Source: Iris pallida
Taxonomy: Eukaryota > Streptophyta > Magnoliopsida > Asparagales > Iridaceae
DNA: 64,000 nt
Assembly (NCBI GenBank): GCA_029216955.1
Contig: JANAVB010033217.1
Coordinates: 1,437,059 to 1,501,058 of the forward strand
Direction of reading: 5' to 3'
Shown here: positions 1 through 9,802 of the stretch, piece by piece
How positions within the stretch are numbered: the first letter of the stretch is position 1
How the letters are laid out: the number at the start of each line of letters is the position of its first letter
Made by a program: the position numbers and the translations under genes
The notes under the pieces: model-generated
Told to the model about the DNA's origin: nothing
What the model saw: only the letters and a program-made list of their open reading frames with translations
Databases searched by the model: none

Positions 1-734
1 TGTGTTAGAAATTAGGCAGGATGCATATATTCGGTGATAGAAGTTAACGATTGCAATTGAAGAAGCAATACTAAGTAATCTATACTCTGCCAATATTACT
101 TGATGATTGCATACATTAAAACTTCGAAGTGAAAATTTCCAATGGAAATTGATAATTGCAACTTCTTGAGACCTAAGCTTCTTGCTTCTTGAAGCTTTTT
201 CTTGAGACCTAGGTTTCCGGTTAGAAATTAGACAATTGAGGCGCTCATTAGAGTTGCGGTTTTGAAGTATTATATGACTTGCCGGTAGAACTCGACTACA
301 TACATTAAAAATGAGAAATTTTGTCAGATGTTGACGATTGCACACTACTCGAGTGAATTCTGGCAGAAAAATATACTTCTTGAGGCGATGGTAGGCTGAG
401 ATGCGGTTCACGCTGCCGTTTCCACTTTCTTTAGTTCGAGTTATGTTCTAATGTGTTATACGTGAGATGAATATCTTGCTCTCGTGCAAAGTAGTTACAA
501 AGATTTTGCAGATAAATTTATAATGAGTTGAAGTCTGGAAGTACCTACCTGGGAATAATGGACAAATTTGTTTGTAAAGATCCTGTCTCATTTATGAAAC
601 CAAAAATTAATATATTATGGATATCATATACATTTTGTTGGGATTTCTTACAAGAAAACAACGTAGCTTCACTTGAGTTTATTTAGGCAATAGGAATTGC
701 ATGCATTTGCGAGTGGTGTGAGCCATGGTAATTC
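1..734. other. A+T-rich DNA, no gene seen
   Basis: No recognisable coding sequence. GACAATTGAGGCGCTCATTA near 230 resembles part of the 447-bp tandem repeat further right, so this may be an older copy of the same repeat family. Confidence 0.5.
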
Positions 735-1193
735 GTCTCGCAGAAAGGTACAAAAGCTGCGCCTCGCACCTTATGATTTTTATATATATATACAAAAAAC
801 ACTGAGGCATGGAAATAACCATTATCTCATACACTCACACAAGTGGAAGGGGATAACCCTTTCCACGATTCCAAAGTTGGTTACAGTTGAAATAGAAAAA
901 CTAAAATTTACTAAAAACATGGTAGGGAGAATACAAACTCTTGTTAGTTTTGTTGACTGCTACTGCTATTACTGTTCTGCTAATTAACTTGGTTATGTTT
1001 TAACATATTTTTGTTGGTTTTAATATGCTATTTGAATTTATTCCTTACTTTACTAATTTATTTATGTATAATTTTATTATTTACTATTTATTATTTTTGT
1101 GCCTCGTTTCGCTCGGACGCATGTCTTAAGTGCGCCTTGCGGCTCGGACGATATGGACCCTTTGCGTCTCGAGTGCACCTTTGACTACCTTGG
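735..1193. mobile_element. TIR element family 1, copy 1 (left end degraded)
   Basis: Shares with the copies ending at 4979 and 7915 a body with GAGGCATGGA, CTTGTTAGTT, GGTTATGTTTTAACATATTT and a right end reading CCTTTGACTACCTTGG (1178-1193). The right end is the inverse of the left end of copy 2 (GTAGTCAAAGGCG). No coding capacity, so a MITE-like non-autonomous DNA element. Superfamily not assigned. Confidence 0.6.
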
Positions 1194-1764
1194 TGTGAGC
1201 TTTGAACCTAAGATCGATGGCTCTTTTGTGGTAAAAAGTATTGATTTGTTGTAATTGGGTGTTGACTTATTGGAAGATTGGTTGAGAAGCTATTCCAGGG
1301 ACGAAAATTGATATTCACGGGCGTCACTAACATGTTAGGGATAGGAATTACTCATGGTATTCATAAGCCAAAATAAATAAATCTGTGACCACACACACAG
1401 ACAGTTGTATTATACATTACTTTATTTAAGGACTCGTTCTCAAAATGTACATATGAAGATAATTTGTTTTTGTCATGAAGACCGAACAAGATGTGTTATA
1501 ATGAATGTTAAACTAATCTGCTATCCCGCTGCATTTTGCACTTAGGGGGTGTTTGCTTGGATGTAAATGGAAATACAAGATAGGTATTACAGTGAATGTT
1601 ATAGTAATCTGCCTTATCACACTTCTGATTAACCGATCAAGTGATTGATTGCACAACCAAGTAATTGTCTCGTTTATTGAATTCATTTACATCATAATCT
1701 TTTACTTGATTCAGAGGTGTATGACTCAGAGTCTTATTGTATAAATCGGTATGGAGAAATCTTG

Positions 1765-2283
1765 ACGCGGGACGAAGACCCAAAAACAAATTATTAGTAT
1801 GAAATTAGGAGGGTTTGGCTTTGATACCAATTTTACGCGGGACGAAGACCCAAAAATAAATTATATGAAATTAGGAATTTGAGAAGATTTGGGTGCGGAA
1901 GCGTTAATTGAAGAGTGAACAACTATTATAAATTTGGCTCAAAAAATTATAATAGAAATGCAAAATAATACTTTGATTACCGTTGAGGACGTCAACGTCG
2001 AAAGCGGAGGAGCAGCGTTGAAAACGTAACGTCGAAAGCGGAGAAGCAACATTGATAGAGAGATCCACTTTAAGGTTTTCACACCATATAAACTCAAAGT
2101 AGATTCCTCATTCTCAATTCTTCGATTCATAACTTATGAAATTACAACCTATTTATAAGCTACAAAACAATCAAAAGAAGATAAACTAAATCTCTAAGTT
2201 CTTATCCATAAGATAAGTCCATCCCTACTCAATTCCAACCAACTCAAGAGATAAAATTCTCTTTATTTTGTTTTATCCTAACA
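1765..2283 (-). mobile_element. Copia-like LTR remnant with primer-binding site
   Basis: On the minus strand the piece starts TGTTAGGATAAAAC at 2283, carries TATAAATAG near 2150-2158, and ends next to TGGTATCAAAGCC (1817-1829), which resembles the primer-binding site complementary to initiator Met-tRNA used by many plant Ty1/copia elements. A block with ACGCGGGACGAAGACCC occurs twice (near 1765 and 1834), a 69-bp local duplication of the LTR edge. No internal coding region remains. Confidence 0.5.
1817..1829 (-). promoter_or_regulatory. Putative retrotransposon primer-binding site
   Basis: Minus strand TGGTATCAAAGCC, one base away from the usual plant tRNA-Met site TGGTATCAGAGC. Confidence 0.45.
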
Positions 2284-2472
2284 TACAAACTAAAGAAATC
2301 CAAAATAACCGAAAATTCAAGTTGTTCTCCATCAAATTTTCTGTGGGTTTATTGTCCACTATTATGTTTTGGCTTGCGAACTATTTACTTTCAGTAATAT
2401 TTTCTCTTTGCTTTGATCTTCATTCTCTATCAGTTTGCACGAGTTTATGATTTCAATGTATTTTGTTGAGTG

Positions 2473-3368
2473 CCCCACTTTGGTTGTCATTTCTTCTACC
2501 TGGTGTACATAAGTTGACAATTGAGGCACTCATTACACAAGCTACAATTAGGGTGCATTCGGATAACTATTAAAGTTGTGATGCATTTGTGTAACTACTA
2601 AAATAATGAGGTATCATTATATTACGATGAAGTCGGAATTCCAAATCAAGAAATATGGTTGGATGTTTAAATTTAAGATAGGTTGTGCTAACTACTGCTC
2701 TCTATTTCATGTCTTTTTAACATCAATAACATGAAAACTAAAAATATGTTCCTATTTCCTTATCCCCTCATTAGTTACCCACCTAAGTTGCATGCATCAC
2801 TCAAAAAGAGTTTTGTTAAGTACGGTAACCCCCATAAATACTCTTAGGCTAAGTTGCAACCAAATACCTTGATTGTCCTATACTTTATAAGTAACAACTA
2901 AATACCATGAACAACTTGCCCCCACTTCGGTTGTCATTTCTTCTACCTGGTGTACGTAAGTTGACAATTGAGGCACTCATTACACAAGCTACAATTAGGG
3001 TGCATTCGGATAACTATTAAAGTTGTGATGCATTTGGGTAACTACTAAAATCATGAGGTATCATTATATTGTGATGAAGTTGGAATTCCAAATCAAGAAA
3101 TATGGTTGGATGTTTAAATTTAAGATAGGTTGTGCTAACTACTGCACTATATTTCATGTATTTTTAACATCAATAACATGAAAACCAAAAATATGTTCCT
3201 ATTTCCTTATCCTCTCATTAGTTACCCACCTAAGTTGCATGCATCACTCAAAAAAAGAGTTTTGTTAAGTACGGTAACCGCCAGAAATACTCTTAGGCTA
3301 AGTTGCAACCAAATACCTTGATTGTCCTATACTTTATAAGTAACAACTAAATACCATGAACAACTTGC
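2473..3368. repeat. 447-bp tandem duplication (two units)
   Basis: Unit 1 at 2473-2919 and unit 2 at 2920 to about 3368 both begin CCCCACTT(T/C)GGTTGTCATT and run through GGTGTAC, GGAATTCCAAATCAAG, GTTGCATGCATCACTC to ACCATGAACAACTTGC. Differences are few and scattered, so the duplication is fairly young. No coding capacity. Confidence 0.88.
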
Positions 3369-3708
3369 AATATGAACAACTTGCCCATATTTGCGACTTG
3401 CTACCCCTAAGCCTTTACTATGTGGCATTACTATTTTCATATCTCTACCTTACCGGTGTAGGTTACGAAGATGCAAATCGGGAATAATTAACGAATTTAG
3501 TTGTTTATTATAATATTTTAGGATACCAACTTGCTAATTTTAATAGTTTAGGATAGCAACTTGCAAGTCGAGTAAAGTTCATGGTATTCAGTTGTAATCG
3601 AGCCATACTCTTAAGTAGATGCTTTTCATTCAAAACTCCCCCATAATTTTTTGATAAATACTAGAATGGAAATGGTACATTATTCAGTTTCTAAATAATG
3701 TTTACCAT
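3369..3708. repeat. Diverged dispersed repeat, copy a
   Basis: Contains CTACCTTACCGG(T/C)GTA, GATGCAAATCG and CACTCTTAAGTA-type strings in the same order as 5085-5310. No gene seen. Confidence 0.45.
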
Positions 3709-4979
3709 AGTAGTCAAAGGCGTACCTCGCAGCAAGGCGCACTAGCTGCGACTCGCATCTCACTAGGCAAGGCATCTTTCTCCATGTGCACCTTGCATCA
3801 AGGTGCCAAAAAGAAAAGACGCGTCCTTTTTTTTTACGAAAAACTTTGAGGCATGGAGATAACCCTTAACTTATACAAGCGGGAGGGAGGTAGCCCTTTC
3901 CACGATTGTCGAAGTTGGCTATAATTGAACTATAAAAACTAAAATTTACTAAAAGCGTGGTAGGGAGTGTTAGGGAGATGGTACTAAAATTTACTAAAAT
4001 TTGTATTCCTTTCATTTTGCCACTTCTTGTTAGAGATCACAAATTCTTGTTAGTTCTGTTGATCGCTACTGATGCTTTGCTAGTTCACTTGGTTATGTTT
4101 TAACATATTTTTGTTAGTTTTAATATAGGTAAATGTTAAAGGCTACCCCCTTTTTACTAAGGGCCACCAACTTAAAACTTTAAAAAAAATTACAAGTTTG
4201 CCATTTTGAAAACACTAAGGGCCACCCCACTTCTGTCAATTGAGGATTGCAGGACTTGCCTACAGTCCAAAGTGAAGACATGACTGCAGTGCTGGCCTGC
4301 AGTCCTCAATTGACATAATTTTTTTTTTACCTACAGGCCTCGGCCCCGCCCCGCGCTCGTCGTCACTGCTCGACGGTGGTGGCCGCGCTCGTCGTCACCG
4401 CTCGGCGGCAGCGGCCCCGTCCCAGGACCCCTCGTCGTCCTTCGAGAGCCAGGTGACGAGCTCGGCCCCGATCCGCCGCTCGGCCTCCGTCTTCGTCCGG
4501 CGGTCCTCCGACGGGAGGAGCGGCCCCGTCCCGTGCTCGTCGTCACCGCTCGGCGGTGGTGGCCGCGCTCGTCGGTGAGCGGTAGAGCGGGCAACTGAGG
4601 TTCATGGTCGGCAGGGGAGAGGGTGCTGCGCGGGGCCTTCGGGTCGGCGGCTGCGGGGAGAGGGAGGCTGTCAGCTTCCTCCTCTTGGTGGCCCTTAGTA
4701 AATCACTTAACATTAGGTTGCCCTTAGTAAAAATTGGAAATGGTCATGGTTGTCCTTAGTAGGATGGTTGCCCTTAGTAATTTGAGGGTGGTCCTTAACA
4801 TTTGCCTTAATATATTATTTAGTTTTATTTCTTACATTACTAATTTATTTATTTATGTATATTTTATTATTTTTATTTTTGCGTCTCACTTCGTTCGGTT
4901 GCGTGTCTTAAGTGCGCCTTGTGCCTGGTGATATGGACCCTTTGCGGCTCTAGTACGTCTTTTGCCTTTGACTACCTTG
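3709..4979. mobile_element. TIR element family 1, copy 2, with a nested insertion
   Basis: Left end GTAGTCAAAGGCG (about 3709-3722) and right end GCCTTTGACTACCTTG (4964-4979) are inverted. The body is interrupted at 4132-4809 by another element; the flanks resume the family sequence on both sides. Confidence 0.7.
4132..4809. mobile_element. Nested TIR element carrying G+C-rich DNA
   Basis: Ends GGTAAATGTTAAAGGCTACC and, inverted, GGCAAATGTTAAGGACCACC form terminal inverted repeats of about 20 bp. TTAATATA borders both sides, an 8-bp target duplication, and the uninterrupted target is seen in copy 3 near 7425 (GTTTTAATATGTTAATTGG). Inside, about 4335-4690 is strikingly G+C-rich and holds a direct repeat of about 57 bp (4341-4398 and 4521-4577, both with CTCGTCGTCAC and GGTGGTGGCCGCGCTCGTCG). 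This looks like captured foreign sequence, as in Pack-MULEs, but the 8-bp duplication also fits hAT. Confidence 0.65.
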
Positions 4980-5366
4980 ATGTTTACATGAATACATTTA
5001 AGACTAACTTGTAGCTTCTCCTACTTTTCTTGCCTCTAATTTTATAAAGAAAAATTCCCATATTTACAAATTTCTAGTTTTCTACCCATACACTGTTAAC
5101 AATGATACCCGTCCTATTTTTATATTTCTCACTGGTACCCTACCTTACCGGCGTAAGGTAGCAAGATGCAAATCGAGAAAAGTTAACGATATTTAGTTGT
5201 TAATTATAATAGTCAACAATTTGCTAATATTACGTTCAAGGTGACAATTTGCAAAAGGAGAAAAAGTTTACGGTATTTAGTTGCAATTAAATCACACTCT
5301 TAAGTAATAAAATGTACAACTTTTTCTTTTCTTTTCCGTCGTTAGTTGTTCGTCTTTCGTCCAAGT
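4980..5366. repeat. Diverged dispersed repeat, copy b
   Basis: A+T-rich, with CTACCTTACCGGCGTAAGG and GATGCAAATCGAG shared with 3440-3480. No gene seen. Confidence 0.4.
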
Positions 5367-5947
5367 TTATTGCTCATCTCCTTCTATAGTAGCGTCGTCC
5401 AAAGTAAGAGACTGAAAGTCCAGCTCACTGATGTCGGCAGTTTCATCTCTTGAATTTTGAGTTCGTTTCTTTGCACGAACCCAATCTTGAACGTAGACGC
5501 AGGCTTCCAAAATATCTGGTAGCATCCTCCCCCTCTTCTTACTTAGCATCCTTGAACCTAAAACAAGATTTTGATGCTACCGTGGATGAGACCATTAGTA
5601 TATCACGTGCTATAGAAAAAATATCCTTGCCATAACAACTTTCATAGTGTCTTCTTAAAGTGTCCGTGCCATCATTTTTTTCACTAATTTTTCCCCACAA
5701 TTATTGCACAATGCTCCTTTAGCTATTGGTTTTTGATCTTTTGGATCTAAAACCGGTGCGCCCTCATTATTAGTGACATAATTTTTCATAGTATTTCCAT
5801 AAAACTGATACTTCTAACTTTAAGAGGTGACATTTGTGTCGGTGGCACATAATCATAAATAGGATTATTTTCAAACGAATCAACATAATAAGCAAAATTT
5901 TGTTCCAAATCACCTCCATAAGGGTGGTTAGAACCAATAGCATCCAT
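5367..5947 (-). pseudogene. Internally deleted hAT transposase (BED finger joined to C-terminal dimerisation part)
   Basis: Reading leftward from an ATG at 5947: an N-terminus beginning MDAIGSNHPYGGDLEQN, a frame break, then a BED-type zinc finger (CNNCGEKLV... DGTDTLRRHYE after a one-base frame shift, around 5650-5720). It passes straight into the C-terminal hAT signature (ARDILMVSSTVASKS, about 5575-5625) and the helix LPDILEACVYVQDWVRAKKR ending at 5367. The whole catalytic middle of a hAT transposase (normally about 600-700 residues) is absent. Frameshifts and stops show that it is dead; it is a deletion derivative. What remains could at most have bound DNA. Confidence 0.7.
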
Positions 5948-7060
5948 ATTTTGAAAATTAGTTTTTAGAAAAAAAACAGAAGATAAATTTATTTTTCTAC
6001 CAAAAAATAGCGGAAAAATAATATCTCGAATGCAAAAAAGGAAGAAAACTATTTTGTAATATTAAAAAAAGAGAAGAATTTGTTTTTTTCTAATAAAGAG
6101 GAAAGACAAATTTTGAATTCAAAAAAGAGAGGAAGAAAACTATTTGTAGTATTAAAAAAAAGAAAATAATTTGTTTTTCTAACAAAAAGATAGGAAAGAA
6201 AATCCCGGATTAAAAAAAAACAAAAAAGAAGCCTCTGAGGAATTTCGTACAAAAATGCTGCACTTTAGACTCCAGAAAGTTGCACTCTAATATCCAGAAA
6301 GTTGCTACTTCAATATTCAGAAATTGATTTGTTTCTAAATATTGTAAGAGGGTGATTAATTTTGAAGATTTATGGCCTATTTATAGAATTTTTGGGTGCA
6401 AAATTGCCCACAATACTCCAAAAATATAGTTGTTATAAGGGTATTTTTGGTCATTTGTTGAAAATGACCAAAATACCTCTAAAACGGCCATAAAACAGCC
6501 ACTAAAAGAGGATATTTTGGTCAAAATACCCCCCACGTTCAATTTTTTGATTTTTTTGGGTTTGGACCGGGCCTGAACTGGTCGGGTCGGGTCGACCGGG
6601 ATTGGCGGGTTTAACTGGTTTGGACCGGTTCCTGAACCGGGCCGGACCGGGTTTCTGGCCAAAAACCAGGACCCAGCCCGGGCCCGTTTGGGTGGTGTGC
6701 CTAGCCATTGACCGGGTCCGGGCCGACCCAGACTGTCGTTGATCTGGCCAGGCCCGGGCTGGTAGGCCCAATTTACGCCTTGACGTATTGGGAGGCGGCA
6801 ACCTGGCGACGCAAGCTCTCCTCGACTCGGGCCGACTCCTGTGAGGGTTGTGGGAACGCACACTGGCAGAGGGGGCCTTGGATGACTGCGTCACAACAAA
6901 GGCACCGTAGGATTTCTTACTGTAGTACGTACCCCTCTGAAGACCACCAAAGACGGTCATCCAGAGCTCGTCCTCCGACTGAGGCGGAGAGGGGTGCGAG
7001 GAAGTACCAGCCCCTCTCTCTACAGGTGCACTAGCACTCGCACGCTCACGTAGCCTAAGA
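5948..7060. mobile_element. Probable outer part of the hAT element, with G+C-rich GGGCCGGGCC-type repeats
   Basis: A purine-rich stretch (6000-6260), then 6540-6780 with repeated CCGGGCCGGACCGGG-like strings on both strands. Such subterminal repeats are usual in plant hAT elements with BED transposases. No terminal inverted repeat or 8-bp duplication was fixed, so the border is uncertain. Confidence 0.35.
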
Positions 7061-7309
7061 AACTTATCCTAGAAAGGTACGCATCTCGATAAGCATAATA
7101 TTTACTATCCAATCGTCATAGTTGCTAATGTCTAAGGTGCTTATTAATAACTATATGGATATCTATTGCATATTTTCTAAGTTACATTAAAGTTAACAAA
7201 ACATAAAGTAATACTTACATAGTTCTGCGTGGCCCTCTCATCGATGAGCTTTTCGTCCTTCCGATGGGTGGCCATGAAGAATCACCCCTTTGTATCTGTT
7301 AAAAATAAT
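7061..7309. other. Unassigned DNA
   Basis: No gene or repeat recognised. Confidence 0.4.
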
Positions 7310-7915
7310 TTGTTTGTTATTGAAAAGCACGGTAGGGATAATACGAACTCTTGTTAGTTACGTTGACTGCTATTGTTGTTTTGTTAGTTCATTTGGTTAT
7401 GTTTTAACATATTTTTGTTCGTTTTAATATGTTAATTGGTTTTATTTCTTACATTACTAATTTATTTGTTTATGTATATCTTTATTATTTTTAATATTTG
7501 CGCCTCGCTTCGCTCAGGCGCCGCCTTAAGGCCTCGTTTGGTTCGCGGAATCTTGATGTTAGGAAAGAAAATTCATTACTTTTCTATGTTTAGGTGCCAA
7601 AGGAATTGGGAAGGAAAGGAAAGTAATTCCCATTGGAAAGAAAATTAGGGGAGAAAATGGTTTCATCCATCCAAGCGAGGATTCACTTTCCCACCTTTTA
7701 AGTATTCACTTTCGCTTCCAATTTTTTTGACATTTCCAAACATCACAAAGGAAAATCGATAGGAATTGTAATTTCCCAAAGGAAAGGAAACACCAAGGAA
7801 TTGTTTTCCTTTCCTTCCCTTCCCGCGAACCAAACGAGGCCTAACTGTGCCTTACGCCTCGGACGATATAGACCTTATGTGCCTCGAGTGTGCTTTGCGC
7901 CTTTGACTACCTTGG
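7310..7915. mobile_element. TIR element family 1, copy 3 (left end missing), with a MITE inside
   Basis: Starts within the family body (CACGGTAGGGATAATACGAAC) and ends CCTTTGACTACCTTGG (7900-7915). It is split by the Tourist-type MITE at 7530-7841; the two halves join cleanly at TAA. Confidence 0.65.
7530..7841. mobile_element. Tourist/PIF-Harbinger-type MITE, 312 bp
   Basis: Perfect ends GGCCTCGTTTGGTTCGCGG and its inverse at 7823-7841, flanked by TAA on both sides (7527-7529 and 7842-7844). The 3-bp TAA duplication and GGCC...GTTTGGTT ends are typical of Tourist-like MITEs. Non-coding. Confidence 0.85.
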
Positions 7916-9093
7916 AACCCGCATCCTCCATGATGCAAGCATGATGCCTTACTTTCACTCTAAGCCAAGTCCTCATCTTTCCCAAAATCAGGTTTTGAAA
8001 ATTTCTAATTGGAATAGACATCTCAAATTTCATGTTATGGACCTAGACTCCACTTCTGTTTCCTCTTTTATTTTTTTCTTCATATCTGATATTACTTTTC
8101 TAAGTCCTTTGCTACCTGCTTTCTATGTTAGTTTTCTTCAATGAAAAAGAAAAGTAACTTCTAAAAATCATTCATATATTCATAATATTTTAAAAATCTT
8201 ATTGTAAAAATTGCAAAATAGGAAGATCAAATATCATGGTTGTATGCAAGGACATCCGAATATTTGAAACAGCCTTAGTGGATGAAGTTTGATTTCCTTG
8301 CAATAAAGTTGTGGAACTCTAGATCTTTATCTTTACAATAATTCTTAAAATTTAAGAATTTCATATTTTGCAGAATAGGAAGGGAACTATTTTCTTAGTC
8401 AGGTTTTCTCCAAATGATTAGAACTTCGGTCTGAGACTTCTCAAATTCCCTCAAAGTAGACATAAGGCAGTTCACATTGTCATTACCCGAAGCTTCTATA
8501 CAATTATATTATGCACATTCTCTCAAGTAGACAGAAGCAACATACTATTTTTATTTTATTTCAAGTCCTTAGCTATGTACCTACGATAACTTTTAAATGA
8601 TGGATGCTTCCATCTAAAGTAATGATCTGAAACTACTTGATGTAAACATATGCAGATTGATGGATATGGGACACGTGTACACATAAACTACTGCAAAGCA
8701 CAATATAGCATTAGGTAGAATAAGGCCACCATGTCATTGACTGTTGTTGCTGATTGCCGAACAAGAACATACTGAGACGATCAGTGAGTTTTGTGACTGT
8801 CGAGATAAATGCTAGGGGCATGCTAGAAGATAAGAGTATGAAAAATGGATGTGTAGTTTTTGAATGATAAAAGTAGGTAATTTTTCTTATAATCTGTATG
8901 TGAACTCCATTCCTTTCTGCCATTATGTCCAAGGAGGAAATTGAAAAGCATAGAAGGTAACAGGGAAAAGTAGCATGCAAATGGAACCTTGCATGAATAT
9001 GACCAGCCTAGGATAAAACAGGACAAAAATCGTTATATATTAATTTTTGAGGCTTCTTTACGTAGTTGTGCGTCTCTAATACTACATATTAAT
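7916..9093. other. A+T-rich DNA upstream of the first visible HUA1 exon
   Basis: No convincing exon. The Ser/Tyr/Leu-rich N-terminus expected for HUA1 was looked for here and not seen. Confidence 0.5.
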
Positions 9094-9385
9094 TTTCAAC
9101 GCTCTGTCCATTGCTTAAAAATATCTATAAGCTTTGTCTCTCTATGACCTAAATATCTACAAGTTTAGCATCTGGTAGTCTGGACGAAGTAATACTGCTG
9201 TAATATCAATTACAAAATTTATGTATATACAGCTCGTGTGCTAATTTTGCTATGTCCAGTACTTAAATATCTATAAGCTTCGTCTGTTTATGACATAAAT
9301 ATCTACAAGTTTAGCATCTGCTAGTCTGTATGAAGTAATACTGCTGTATTGTCAATTACAAAATTTATGTATATGCTGACCCTCG
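9094..9385. repeat. 146-bp tandem repeat, two units
   Basis: ATATCTATAAGCTT at 9121 and 9267, followed in both by GTTTAGCATCTG, GAAGTAATACTGCTGTA and CAATTACAAAATTTATGTA. The period is 146 bp. It ends about 170 bp before the first visible HUA1 exon. Confidence 0.8.
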
Positions 9386-9554
9386 AGACTCACGTTATGC
9401 TTGCTACCCAAATTTATCTCTGGTGGTTCTGGGATAATCCATCAATGGCCATTATTGGGTTTACTACTTCTATTTGTTTTTCAAGATAATAATAAACTAT
9501 TATCTATACTTGCAATTGTTTTCTTATAGTATTTTCTCTATTATCTACATATAG

Positions 9555-9802
9555 CTCTCTACCATCAGAGTATTCTGGGAGGTCCTAACACTATTGGACA
9601 AAGTGAGGGTTTATTTTCCACGAATTCTATGTTCAAACGCCCTAGATATGAAACTGCGAGCAATCTGCCTATATATCCACAGCGGCCAGGAGAGAAGGAT
9701 TGTGCTCACTATATGTTGACAAGAACCTGTAAGTTTGGAGAAGCCTGCAAGTTTGACCATCCTATATGGGTTCCTGAAGGCGGAATCCCTGACTGGAAAG
9801 AG
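9555..9802 (+). CDS. HUA1: HUA1-like exon with finger 1
   Basis: Acceptor ATAG at 9551-9554, donor GTGACT at 9803. The exon encodes a linker beginning LYHQSILGG, then finger 1 with Cys, Cys, Cys, His in C-x8-C-x5-C-x3-H spacing, and ends in GGIPDWKE at phase 0. The first two bases complete a codon begun in an upstream exon. A Met at 9629 could open a shorter form of 376 residues that keeps all six fingers, but the reading frame stays open back to the acceptor, so an upstream exon is more likely. Confidence 0.9.

Noticed and set aside
4331..4594. Arg/Ser/Gly-rich open frame
   Set aside because: Arises from the G+C-rich direct repeat in the nested TIR element; no family resemblance. A captured gene fragment is possible, an active gene is not supported.
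6381..7034. Overlapping open frames on both strands in G+C-rich DNA
   Set aside because: The stretch is made of GGGCC/CCGG subterminal-type repeats that lack stop codons by composition.
7890..8144. Candidate N-terminal exon of the HUA1-like gene
   Set aside because: Composition and sequence do not match the Ser/Tyr/Leu-rich N-terminus, and the start overlaps the end of a TIR element.
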